A stretch of DNA of 6,175 nt, from positions 1 to 6,175 of the forward strand of contig CAAGGG010000035.1 in NCBI GenBank assembly GCA_900769355.1, read 5' to 3'. This DNA is from Candidatus Gastranaerophilales bacterium (GTDB lineage: Bacteria > Cyanobacteriota > Vampirovibrionia > Gastranaerophilales > Gastranaerophilaceae). The notes below the pieces were generated by a model. It did no database searches, was not told the origin of the DNA, and saw only the letters and a list, made by a program, of their open reading frames with translations. Positions 1 through 5,322 of this stretch are shown here, piece by piece. Position 1 is the stretch's first letter, and each line of letters starts with the position of its first letter. The position numbers were made by a program, and so were the translations under genes.

Positions 1-57
1 GCCAATTGTACCGATGTTAACGTGCGGTTTGGTACGTTCGTACTTTTCTCTTGCCAT
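1..57 (-). CDS. tuf: Elongation factor Tu, N-terminal 19 codons (partial)
   Basis: The minus strand encodes MAREKYERTKPHVNIGTIG and then runs off the window edge. This is the hallmark N-terminus of EF-Tu, ending just before the G1 (P-loop) motif GHVDHGKT. EF-Tu is the GTPase that brings aminoacyl-tRNA to the ribosomal A site; its nucleotide exchange factor EF-Ts is encoded at the other end of this window. The ATG at 57-55 is preceded by AAGGAG (72-67) with a 9-nt spacer, and a near-consensus promoter lies 68 nt further upstream. No fusA precedes it: the upstream neighbour is nusA, behind a terminator. tuf therefore starts its own transcription unit here rather than sitting within a classical str operon. 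Only 19 residues are visible, but they are diagnostic. Confidence 0.95.
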   Translation of the reverse strand, partial: MAREKYERTKPHVNIGTIG

Positions 58-124
58 GAGATTAATCTCCTTTTTTCTAGTTTATACTACAATACTAATT
101 TGGTATTTTAAGCCATATACATAT

Positions 125-152
125 ATAATATTTGCTCAAATTTTTTTGTCAA
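125..152 (-). promoter_or_regulatory. Probable sigma-70 promoter of tuf
   Basis: On the minus strand a perfect -35 box TTGACA (152-147) is followed after 16 nt by TATTAT (130-125). Transcription would start near 118, giving a leader of about 60 nt with a good Shine-Dalgarno site. It lies downstream of the nusA terminator and reads toward tuf, so it probably gives EF-Tu an independent strong promoter. The adjoining A-tract (146-141) may add curvature. Confidence 0.75.
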
Positions 153-192
153 CAAGATATCTCAAAAAGGCTAGGAGTTGTTAAGACAATAA

Positions 193-232
193 ATCAATAA
201 GGCGATAGGGCTATATGGCAATAGGGCGATAA
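193..232. repeat. Degenerate 8-bp tandem repeat (GGCNATAN)
   Basis: Four adjoining octamers are visible: GGCGATAG (201-208), GGCTATAT (209-216), GGCAATAG (217-224) and GGCGATAA (225-232). A more decayed fifth unit, ATCAATAA, is at 193-200. The array sits between the nusA terminator and the tuf promoter, outside any gene. It resembles the short tandem repeats common between genes in Cyanobacteria and relatives. No function is evident. Confidence 0.6.
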
Positions 233-243
233 GTTCTTTTATA

Positions 244-276
244 GAAAAAAAGAACCCCTATAATGAGGTTCTTTTT
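244..276 (-). terminator. Intrinsic terminator after nusA
   Basis: The inverted repeat GGTTCTTTTT / AAAAAGAACC (276-267 and 256-247, read on the minus strand) encloses a 10-nt loop. The run of A at 251-245 becomes a U-tract in the minus-strand transcript. It begins 22 nt beyond the nusA stop and ends the rimP-nusA transcript before tuf. A further GTTCTTTT segment at 233-240 could pair with the same AAAAGAAC arm, forming an alternative hairpin. Confidence 0.8.
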
Positions 277-298
277 CAAGTATGTTATATTTACAAAA

Positions 299-1531
299 CT
301 ACTCTTCTGTTTCATCTGTTTCAGCAGCTTCTTCTTGAAGATCTTCTTCATCCAACGCTTGTTGGTTCATTTCTTCTTCAATTTCTTGTTGAAGTTCATC
401 AACTTCTTCAACTGCATCATCAACAACTTCTTCAGGAGTTTCTTCATAGTTAGAAATATTTTGTTCTTCAGCTCTTTCCATTTGAGAAACGCTCTTAATA
501 TCTATCTTCCAACCTGTCAATTTGTGAGCAAGTCTTACGTTTTGTCCTTCTCTACCAATTGCAAGGCTTAACTGATCATCAGGAACAACAACCATTGCAT
601 CATGAGCATATTCATCATCTGCCAAAATATCTACAGAAACAACCCTTGCTGGAGATAAAGCGTTAACAATATATTCTACAGGATCTTCTGAATATCTTAC
701 AATATCAATTTTTTCATTTTTCAATTCAGAAACAATTGTTTGTATTCTTGAACCTCTAGGTCCGATGCAAGCACCTACACAATCAACTTCCGGATCATTT
801 GACCATACGGCAATTTTAGTTCTATAACCAGCTTCTCTTGAGATTGATTTAATTTCAACAATTCCATCTTCAATTTCAGGAACTTCAAGTTCAAACAATT
901 CTCTAACAATTTCAGCATGTGCATGAGAAACGATTACTTGCGGTAATCTAGTTGTTTCTTTTACGTTAAGAACAAAAACTCTAATTCTGTTACCCGGTTT
1001 ATAATATTCACCAGGAATTTGTTCTTTTTGAGGCATAATCGCATCTGTTTTACCAATATTTACGATAACATTACGGTTTTCAACTCTTTGAATAATACCG
1101 GTTGTCAAAGTGCCTTTTTTATCCAAAAATTCTTGCAAAACCATATTTCTTTCAGCTTCTCTGATACGTTGAGTAATAACTTGTTTTGCAGATTGAGCAG
1201 CGATACGACCAAATTGCTCTGGAGTAACTTCTATCTTGATTTCGTCGCCAACTTCAACATCTTCGACTATATCTTTTGCATCAGCCAAAGTTATTTGAGT
1301 ATCAGGATCTTCAACTTCATCAACAACCAATTTTGTACTGAATACACCAATTTCTCCAGATTGTTCATCTAAGATAGCTTCAATATTGTCAGCTTCTTTA
1401 ATGTGCATGTGCTTTTTGTAAGCTGCAACCATCGCATCACATAATGAGGCAATCAAAACTTCTTTAGAAATTCCTCTTTCTCTTTCAAGCTCTTCACAAG
1501 CTTCAAATAACGCTGTTCCAATTTTAATCAT
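299..1531 (-). CDS. nusA: Transcription termination/antitermination factor NusA
   Basis: NusA binds RNA polymerase and nascent RNA to modulate pausing, intrinsic termination and antitermination. The 410-residue product shows the expected order: an N-terminal polymerase-binding domain (about 1-125), an S1 domain (about 136-202, TTGIIQRVENRNVIVNIGKT), KH1 (about 203-280, with CVGACIGPRGSRIQ) and KH2 (about 283-347, with LSLAIGREGQNVRLAHKLTG). The E. coli AR1/AR2 repeats are absent, as in Bacillus-type NusA. Instead there is an acidic tail: 28 of the last 59 residues are Asp or Glu, with a single Arg. The ATG at 1531 has GAAAGGAA upstream with a 7-nt gap and lies 21 nt after the rimP stop, so the two are co-transcribed. 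The usual downstream ylxR-infB genes are missing; a terminator and tuf follow. Confidence 0.97.
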   Translation of the reverse strand: MIKIGTALFEACEELERERGISKEVLIASLCDAMVAAYKKHMHIKEADNIEAILDEQSGEIGVFSTKLVVDEVEDPDTQITLADAKDIVEDVEVGDEIKIEVTPEQFGRIAAQSAKQVITQRIREAERNMVLQEFLDKKGTLTTGIIQRVENRNVIVNIGKTDAIMPQKEQIPGEYYKPGNRIRVFVLNVKETTRLPQVIVSHAHAEIVRELFELEVPEIEDGIVEIKSISREAGYRTKIAVWSNDPEVDCVGACIGPRGSRIQTIVSELKNEKIDIVRYSEDPVEYIVNALSPARVVSVDILADDEYAHDAMVVVPDDQLSLAIGREGQNVRLAHKLTGWKIDIKSVSQMERAEEQNISNYEETPEEVVDDAVEEVDELQQEIEEEMNQQALDEEDLQEEAAETDETEE

Positions 1532-1552
1532 GTTTATATTCCTTTCTTATTA

Positions 1553-2035
1553 TTAATCAATGTATAGTTTAGCAGATTGAATTTTTTCTCTTGGAATTTG
1601 CAATTCTTTACCATCATCAAATCTAAAGAACTTCAAGCCATCCGTTTCGTTAAAATCCAAAATTTCCCCTTTAAAAATTTTTTCTTCTTCACCTTCCAAT
1701 GGAGTTTTTAATTTTAAACTAATTCTTCTTCCGTTAAAATAAGTAAACTCTTTATCAGACTTGAATTTGCGCTCTAACCCCGGAGAGGAAACTTCCAAAT
1801 AGTATTTCACTGGGATAAGCTCATCCAAAAAGTCTGATAAACTCCTTGTAACACTTTCGCAATCGTCAAGGGTAACTTCTTTATCTTTTGAGTACAAATA
1901 AATTCTCAAAAACCACCTGTGATTTTCTTTTACAAACTCTATTTCAATCGGGATATAACCAAAACGCATAGCCGTATTTTCAATCAAAGGAGTAATCTTC
2001 TCCAAAACGTCATGCCTGTTAATTTCCTGTTTCAT
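1553..2035 (-). CDS. rimP: Ribosome maturation factor RimP
   Basis: RimP (formerly YlxS/YhbC) is a cytoplasmic factor that assists late assembly of the 30S subunit, binding near S12 and the central pseudoknot region. The 160-residue product has the family length. It carries the signature YYLEVSSPGLERKF (about 78-91), preceded by the conserved segment LRIYLYSKD..VTLDDCESVTRSLSDFLDE (about 43-72). A small C-terminal SH3-like domain (about 93-160) follows. The ATG at 2035 has AAAGGG upstream with 6 nt between. Its position directly ahead of nusA is one of the best conserved bacterial gene pairs and supports the call. The promoter and a terminator-like hairpin upstream suggest attenuation of the operon. 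Confidence 0.96.
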   Translation of the reverse strand: MKQEINRHDVLEKITPLIENTAMRFGYIPIEIEFVKENHRWFLRIYLYSKDKEVTLDDCESVTRSLSDFLDELIPVKYYLEVSSPGLERKFKSDKEFTYFNGRRISLKLKTPLEGEEEKIFKGEILDFNETDGLKFFRFDDGKELQIPREKIQSAKLYID

Positions 2036-2076
2036 AACTTACCCTTTCTACCATTTCAAAAAGCCATATATTAGCT

Positions 2077-2106
2077 AAAAAAGAACGGGAGTTCCCGTTC
2101 TTTTTT
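2077..2106 (-). terminator. Strong intrinsic terminator in the rimP-nusA leader, also 3' of the coiled-coil gene
   Basis: A near-perfect palindrome has arms GAACGGG (2083-2089) and CCCGTTC (2094-2100), a 4-nt loop, and A6/T6 flanks (2077-2082 and 2101-2106). On the minus strand it is a GC-rich stem followed by six U; the symmetry would let it work on both strands. It lies about 80 nt beyond the stop of the coiled-coil gene, so it can end that transcript. It also lies between the probable rimP promoter (2160-2132) and the rimP start (2035), so transcripts starting there must read through it. Confidence 0.85.
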
Positions 2107-2131
2107 CTGTGACAATACTGTCTATGCGATT

Positions 2132-2160
2132 ATTATAAATTAGATAAGTTGAAAAGTAAA
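2132..2160 (-). promoter_or_regulatory. Probable sigma-70 promoter of rimP-nusA
   Basis: On the minus strand TTTACT (2160-2155, four of six matches to TTGACA) is followed after 17 nt by a perfect TATAAT (2137-2132). Transcription would begin near 2125, about 90 nt before the rimP ATG. A small dyad GACA-ATAC-TGTC (2111-2122) lies at the very start of the transcript. I found no convincing alternative promoter between the terminator and rimP. Confidence 0.65.
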
Positions 2161-2184
2161 GTCATTTATTACAATATGTTATAA

Positions 2185-3423
2185 TTAGCTCTTAGCTAAA
2201 TCTGTTGCATATTCGGAATAATTGCATTTTACATCTGCTGCAGTATCTGCTAAAGTAGAGTTAAATTCTTTTGCCAATGCAGTATATTTTTCAGATATTT
2301 TATTTTTCTTGTCTGTATTTGTTTCTTTAGCAAAATCCTTTGCATAGCCGTCAAGCTTGTTTTTCATTGATTTTAAAGAATTTCCATCTTTTTCACTTTG
2401 TGTCTTTAATTTCTTTTCAGCACTTGTCTTAGCATTTTCCAACTCATTCTTTTGAGTTTGCATTTTTTCTAATTTAGCTTGACTTTCTTTTACTGTCTTT
2501 CCGCTATCTTGAAGCTCTTTTGTATATTTTTCTTTATCAGCATTCAAATCTTTTAACTTAGCCTCAGAATCACTCTTAGATTTTTCTGCATCAGCTTTTT
2601 GCTTTTCTAATAATTGCTTTTGTGTTTCCAATTGTTTAATTTGTCCTGTAATGGCTGAAATATCACCATCAGTTGAACCTAACTGAGCTTTTAAACCTGA
2701 AATCTGATTATCTATTTGAGCAATTTCAGCTCCAAATTTTTGAATAAATCCTTCTTGTTTTTGAACATTTTGTTTTTGAGTATCTATACTTTCATTTGTA
2801 GTTTTCAAGCTTGTTTTTGCTTTTTCTTCATTTGCTTTTGCATCTTCAACTTCTTTTTGAAGTTTTGGAGTTTCTGTTTCTATTGTTGCAAGTTTACCCT
2901 TGATACTAGTTAAAGCACTTTCAACATCTCCAGAAGTTTTTGCACTATTCAACTGGCTCAAAATTCCACTCAAATCAGAAGTTTTTGTTCCACCTGCTCC
3001 ATCTGGTTGTTTTGTACCTGATGATTTGTCTGTTTTAGCAGTAGCCAAAGCTCCAAATTTATTCAATATTTGCATTGCTACTAACGCATCGTCAAATTTG
3101 TTGCTTGAACCATTACAATTATGAGCCTTTGGAGCAACAATATTATTACTTACTCTTACTCTATTTGCATTCAATTTATATCTTTGCATTGCAATAGAAT
3201 TGCTATTAAACTGTTTAACATTGAAAATTGCACCAGACCCAACCGCAGTACGTTGCGCCATAATTCCATGACTTACTCCGCCGGTCGCCCTTTGCGCATT
3301 TGCCAAACTTTGACTTACGCTCGCTTTCAACGTAGTAGGTGTAGAACCTGCCTTTGAGGTATTGTCTTTATTATTCTGTTGTATTTTCAACGGTTGCAAA
3401 CCGGGTCTTGCTACAGCAGTCAT
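2185..3423 (-). CDS. Hypothetical protein with long coiled coil, function unknown
   Basis: I do not recognise this 412-residue protein. Residues 1-100 are Gln/Asn/Ser/Ala-rich and probably disordered, with several Arg. Residues 103-130 hold a short hydrophobic helix-like stretch (DDALVAMQILNKFGALATA), followed by a Gly/Thr/Lys-rich linker to about 150. From about 184 to 345 the sequence is a long Lys/Glu/Gln-rich coiled coil. A helical tail with many Lys (350-412) ends in KS. There are only two cysteines (103, 400), no signal peptide and no membrane segment, so it looks cytoplasmic or exported by an unrecognised route. The ATG at 3423 follows AGAGAG with 7 nt between, a modest Shine-Dalgarno site. 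It is monocistronic, divergent from rpsB, and ends just before the rimP promoter. Resemblance to SMC-like or filament proteins would reflect coiled-coil composition only. Confidence 0.8.
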   Translation of the reverse strand: MTAVARPGLQPLKIQQNNKDNTSKAGSTPTTLKASVSQSLANAQRATGGVSHGIMAQRTAVGSGAIFNVKQFNSNSIAMQRYKLNANRVRVSNNIVAPKAHNCNGSSNKFDDALVAMQILNKFGALATAKTDKSSGTKQPDGAGGTKTSDLSGILSQLNSAKTSGDVESALTSIKGKLATIETETPKLQKEVEDAKANEEKAKTSLKTTNESIDTQKQNVQKQEGFIQKFGAEIAQIDNQISGLKAQLGSTDGDISAITGQIKQLETQKQLLEKQKADAEKSKSDSEAKLKDLNADKEKYTKELQDSGKTVKESQAKLEKMQTQKNELENAKTSAEKKLKTQSEKDGNSLKSMKNKLDGYAKDFAKETNTDKKNKISEKYTALAKEFNSTLADTAADVKCNYSEYATDLAKS

Positions 3424-3467
3424 GATACATCTCTCTTTTTATACTCTTATACATGTAAAAACATCTC

Positions 3468-3481
3468 AAATCGCTCGATTT
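3468..3481. promoter_or_regulatory. Perfect palindrome upstream of the coiled-coil gene
   Basis: AAATCG-CT-CGATTT is a perfect 6+2+6 dyad, 45 nt upstream of the minus-strand ATG at 3423. It is a relatively GC-containing island in very AT-rich DNA. Size and position would fit a dimeric repressor site, but no regulator is identified and a chance palindrome cannot be excluded. Confidence 0.3.
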
Positions 3482-3505
3482 CACAAACTATCTAATTCGT
3501 TACAT

Positions 3506-3533
3506 TTGTTAACATGTTTTTTTGAAGTATAAA
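3506..3533 (+). promoter_or_regulatory. Candidate plus-strand promoter for an unannotated transcript
   Basis: TTGTTA (3506-3511, four of six matches to TTGACA) is followed after 16 nt by TATAAA (3528-3533, five of six matches to TATAAT). It points toward the orphan terminator at 4041-4076. In DNA this AT-rich such matches arise by chance, so support is weak. Confidence 0.25.
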
Positions 3534-4040
3534 TTAATTTTCCCATTTATGTATATTATGCCCATATTTTTATAAAAAAAAATCAAATATTAATATGTTA
3601 ACAATATTAATATTAAAAAAATCACCATGCCCACCTTGCTTAGACTTTTTTCAGAATATGCAAGAGTTTTTAACACTTGCTTTACAAAAATTATGTAAAT
3701 TTTTCAAATTTTATTCTAATAGGTACAAATCATCTCCAACCGCCAATCTTTGGATTTGCGCCAAAATTAATTGTAAAAAGATTAGGAAAATTAAGAAATT
3801 TTTGTTATTTTTTCGTTGCTTTATTCTATGATGATTATACAAATATCTTGGGAGCGGGGATGGTTTTTACCAAACTTCGTTCAAAAAAATTTTTTCAACC
3901 CATAAGAAGTGATGATTAGGGATTTTTTAAAAAGGGTTGAGCAAAAGATTTGTGATGAAATATCGCAAGGGTGATGAAAAAGATTTAAAATACACAATAT
4001 AAGTTAATGTAAATCCTTTTTGTTTCAGAAAATGAAATAC

Positions 4041-4076
4041 CGGACAATCTATCTCAATAGAAAGTCCGTTTTTTTT
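4041..4076 (+). terminator. Orphan intrinsic terminator
   Basis: A two-part stem is followed by eight T (4069-4076). The outer helix is CGGAC/GTCCG (4041-4045, 4064-4068). An AA/AA internal loop leads to the inner helix TCTAT/ATAGA (4048-4052, 4057-4061), closed by the loop CTCA. Only the plus-strand transcript gets a U-tract, so it terminates rightward transcription. No plus-strand gene is visible upstream within the window, so it probably marks the 3' end of a small RNA or unannotated transcript, and it would shield rpsB from read-through. Confidence 0.75.
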
Positions 4077-4078
4077 AC

Positions 4079-4102
4079 TTGCGAGCAGAGGTATGAGCGT
4101 AG
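4079..4102. repeat. 24-bp intergenic direct repeat, copy 1
   Basis: This 24-bp segment starts TTGCGAGCAGAGG, ends TATGAGCGTAG, and is identical to 4248-4271. It is far richer in G+C than its surroundings. It begins three bases after the orphan terminator's T-run. The following bases, CGAAAGCC, are not shared with copy 2. A partial third copy, TTGCGAGCA, is at 4168-4176 and a separate TATGAGCG at 4150-4157, so the region looks like a mosaic of dispersed repeat fragments. Confidence 0.8.
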
Positions 4103-4118
4103 CGAAAGCCGAATAGCA

Positions 4119-4147
4119 AACAACGGAAACGTTGAGTTTTCGTTGTT
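4119..4147. repeat. 12-bp inverted repeat (hairpin) in the repeat mosaic
   Basis: The arms 4119-4130 (AACAACGGAAAC) and 4136-4147 (GTTTTCGTTGTT) form a 12-bp stem with one G-U pair around the loop GTTGA. No T-run follows, so it is not an intrinsic terminator. It lies between repeat fragments and probably belongs to the same palindromic intergenic element. Confidence 0.6.
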
Positions 4148-4247
4148 GTTATGAGCGGTACCGTTTATTGCGAGCAAGTGTGCTACGCACGTAACCCTCC
4201 CCATTTGGAACAATATTCATCCATACTTCATATATTCGAAATTAGCT

Positions 4248-4271
4248 TTGCGAGCAGAGGTATGAGCGTAG
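4248..4271. repeat. 24-bp intergenic direct repeat, copy 2
   Basis: The segment is identical over 24 bp to 4079-4102, in the same orientation and 169 bp downstream. It carries the same TTGCGAGCAGAGG start and TATGAGCGTAG end, with different flanks on both sides. An exact match of this length in a short spacer is very unlikely by chance and indicates a duplicated or dispersed element. Confidence 0.8.
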
Positions 4272-4295
4272 TACACTGAGAAATAAGTTCATGTT

Positions 4296-4315
4296 GTTGG
4301 GGTAGAAACCCCAAC
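4296..4315. repeat. REP-like palindrome
   Basis: GTTGGGGT (4296-4303) and ACCCCAAC (4308-4315) form a perfect 8-bp stem with an AGAA loop, followed by CTACC. Read on the minus strand it is GGTAGGTTGGGGTTTC and onward. This resembles the 'GTAGGTTGGG...CCCAACA' short palindromic repeats that I recall from intergenic DNA of Cyanobacteria and other bacteria. No T-run follows, so it is not an intrinsic terminator. Confidence 0.6.
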
Positions 4316-4333
4316 CTACCTTTTGAAACGGTC

Positions 4334-4388
4334 TATTCACTATTCACTTATTCATCCCGATAAGTTCTTTTCACATTTCACTTCTCAC
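4334..4388. repeat. Degenerate heptamer repeats (NNTTCAC type) upstream of rpsB
   Basis: Two exact heptamers TATTCAC (4334-4347) and a degenerate TTATTCA (4348-4354) are followed after a short gap by TTTTCAC, ATTTCAC and TTCTCAC (4368-4388). The second group shares 15 identical bases with the reverse complement of the left arm of the inverted repeat between rpsB and tsf (5337-5351), so the elements are related. Heptanucleotide tandem repeats are known from cyanobacterial genomes; kinship to those is inference. Confidence 0.6.
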
Positions 4389-4414
4389 TAAAATTAATAA
4401 TTCTCAACAATAAT

Positions 4415-4442
4415 TTGCATAACAACATGTTTATATTAAAAT
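4415..4442 (+). promoter_or_regulatory. Probable promoter of rpsB
   Basis: TTGCAT (4415-4420) is followed after 16 nt by TAAAAT (4437-4442, five of six matches to TATAAT). This would start transcription near 4449 and give a leader of about 90 nt. An alternative is TTTATA (4430-4435), 16 nt, TATACT (4452-4457). The sequence does not decide between them; the first leaves the whole structured leader transcribed. Confidence 0.5.
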
Positions 4443-4454
4443 AATAGTGGTTAT

Positions 4455-4510
4455 ACTAGCCCGATAGGTTTTACCCTAGTCCAACTCGGATGGGGCGGTT
4501 TAGCCCGTAG
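4455..4510 (+). promoter_or_regulatory. GC-rich structured leader of rpsB
   Basis: Roughly half of these bases are G or C, in contrast to the AT-rich flanks. The motif TAGCCCG(A)TAG occurs twice (4457-4467 and 4501-4510). Possible helices are CCGA/TCGG (4461-4464, 4486-4489), TAGG/CCTA (4465-4468, 4475-4478) and GGGC/GCCC (4493-4496 with 4503-4506). The first motif copy (4459-4462) could instead pair with GGGC. In E. coli S2 represses its own operon through the rpsB leader; a similar role here is inference from position and structure. Confidence 0.45.
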
Positions 4511-4540
4511 TACAATAAGTTAAACAAAAGGAGAAAACCG

Positions 4541-5314
4541 ATGCCAGTAGCATCTATGATTGAACTTTTAGAAGCAGGTGTACACTTCGGACACCAAACA
4601 CAAAGATGGAACCCTAAAATGAAACCGTATATTTACGGTGCAAGAAACGGTATTTACGTATTAGATTTGCGCAAAACTACTGATTTGCTTGATGAAGCTT
4701 ATGCAGTTGTTAGAGAATTTGCAGCTAAAAACAAAAATATCTTATTTGTAGGAACTAAAAAACAAGCAGCTGAAGTTGTTGCTGAAGAAGCAACTAGAGT
4801 TGGTGCTTATTATATCAACAGAAGATGGTTAGGCGGTATGTTAACTAACTTTGAAACTATCAGAGGACGTGTTAACAAACTTAGAGAACTAGAAGATTTC
4901 ATCAATTCTGGTCACGCTGAAAAATTACCTAAAAAAGAAATCGCTAAATTGAACAGAGAATTAGGTAAATTAAGCAAAACTTTAGGCGGTATCAAAGACA
5001 TGAGAGGTCTTCCTGATTTAATCTTTATCGTTGACCAAAAGAAAGAAGATATTGCTATTAAAGAAGCTAACAAACTTAACATCCCTGTTATCTGCCTAGC
5101 AGATACTAACGCTGATCCAGAAGGTATCGATTACATCATTCCTGGTAATGACGATGCTATCAGATCTATCAAGTTAATCACTTCTAAATTGGCTGATGCT
5201 GTTTTGGAAGGTAAACAACTTAGAGAAGCTAATGCTAACGCTAAGAAACTTGAAGGAATCAAACCTGAAGATGCAGGTGTTGAAGTTAAAGCAGAAGAAG
5301 TTGCTGCTGAATAG
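4541..5314 (+). CDS. rpsB: Small ribosomal subunit protein uS2
   Basis: S2 sits on the solvent side of the 30S subunit between head and body, helps recruit S1 where present, and joins late in assembly. The 257-residue product is of family length. It carries the conserved start MPVASMIELLEAGVHFGHQ, the segment RWNPKMKPYIYGARNGIYVLDL, the core RRWLGGMLTNFETIRGRV (about 93-110), and IPVICLADTNADPEGIDYIIPGND with AIRSIKLI near 180-212. The ending MPV.SM/LLE.GVHFGHQT style is close to cyanobacterial S2. A Lys/Glu/Ala-rich tail (about 225-257) is variable in the family. The ATG follows AAAAGGAG (4526-4533) with a 7-nt spacer. tsf follows after 148 bp, the usual gene pair, but with an unusually long, repeat-filled gap. 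Confidence 0.97.
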   Translation: MPVASMIELLEAGVHFGHQTQRWNPKMKPYIYGARNGIYVLDLRKTTDLLDEAYAVVREFAAKNKNILFVGTKKQAAEVVAEEATRVGAYYINRRWLGGMLTNFETIRGRVNKLRELEDFINSGHAEKLPKKEIAKLNRELGKLSKTLGGIKDMRGLPDLIFIVDQKKEDIAIKEANKLNIPVICLADTNADPEGIDYIIPGNDDAIRSIKLITSKLADAVLEGKQLREANANAKKLEGIKPEDAGVEVKAEEVAAE

Positions 5315-5322
5315 ATACATTC

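Larger units (their letters stand above)
3424..4040. other. Gene-free AT-rich region between divergent transcription units
   Basis: No convincing gene lies here on either strand. The open frames present (for example 3595-3831 and 3677-3919 on the plus strand) lack ribosome binding sites and have the Phe/Lys/Asn/Cys-rich composition of translated AT-rich non-coding DNA. The segment should hold the promoter of the coiled-coil gene; only unsupported TATAAG/TATAAA boxes near 3441-3455 (minus) are visible. It should also hold the start of whatever transcript ends at the terminator at 4041-4076. The only internal repetition noticed is GTGATGAAA twice (3952-3960 and 3971-3979) and an inverted pair TCAACCC/GGGTTGA (3895-3901, 3934-3940). 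Confidence 0.55.

Noticed and set aside
263..571. Plus-strand 102-codon frame opposite the nusA C-terminus
   Set aside because: It is a Phe-rich shadow of the acidic Glu codons (GAA read as TTC) on the coding strand.
3595..3919. Overlapping plus-strand open frames of 78 and 80 codons (3595-3831, 3677-3919)
   Set aside because: Neither has a ribosome binding site. The composition is that of translated AT-rich non-coding DNA, and no motif is recognisable.
3899..3928. CCCATAA/TTAGGG with a following T-run, considered as a terminator
   Set aside because: The stem is short, has a bulge and a 10-nt loop, and is much weaker than the hairpin at 4041-4076.
3952..3979. GTGATGAAA repeated twice, considered as a CRISPR-like or iteron array
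   Set aside because: Only two 9-bp copies 19 bp apart; too short and too few in AT-rich DNA.
3840..4076. Known structured RNAs (SRP RNA, tmRNA, 6S, tRNA) before the orphan terminator
   Set aside because: None of the characteristic conserved loops or the CCA/T-loop patterns is visible by eye.
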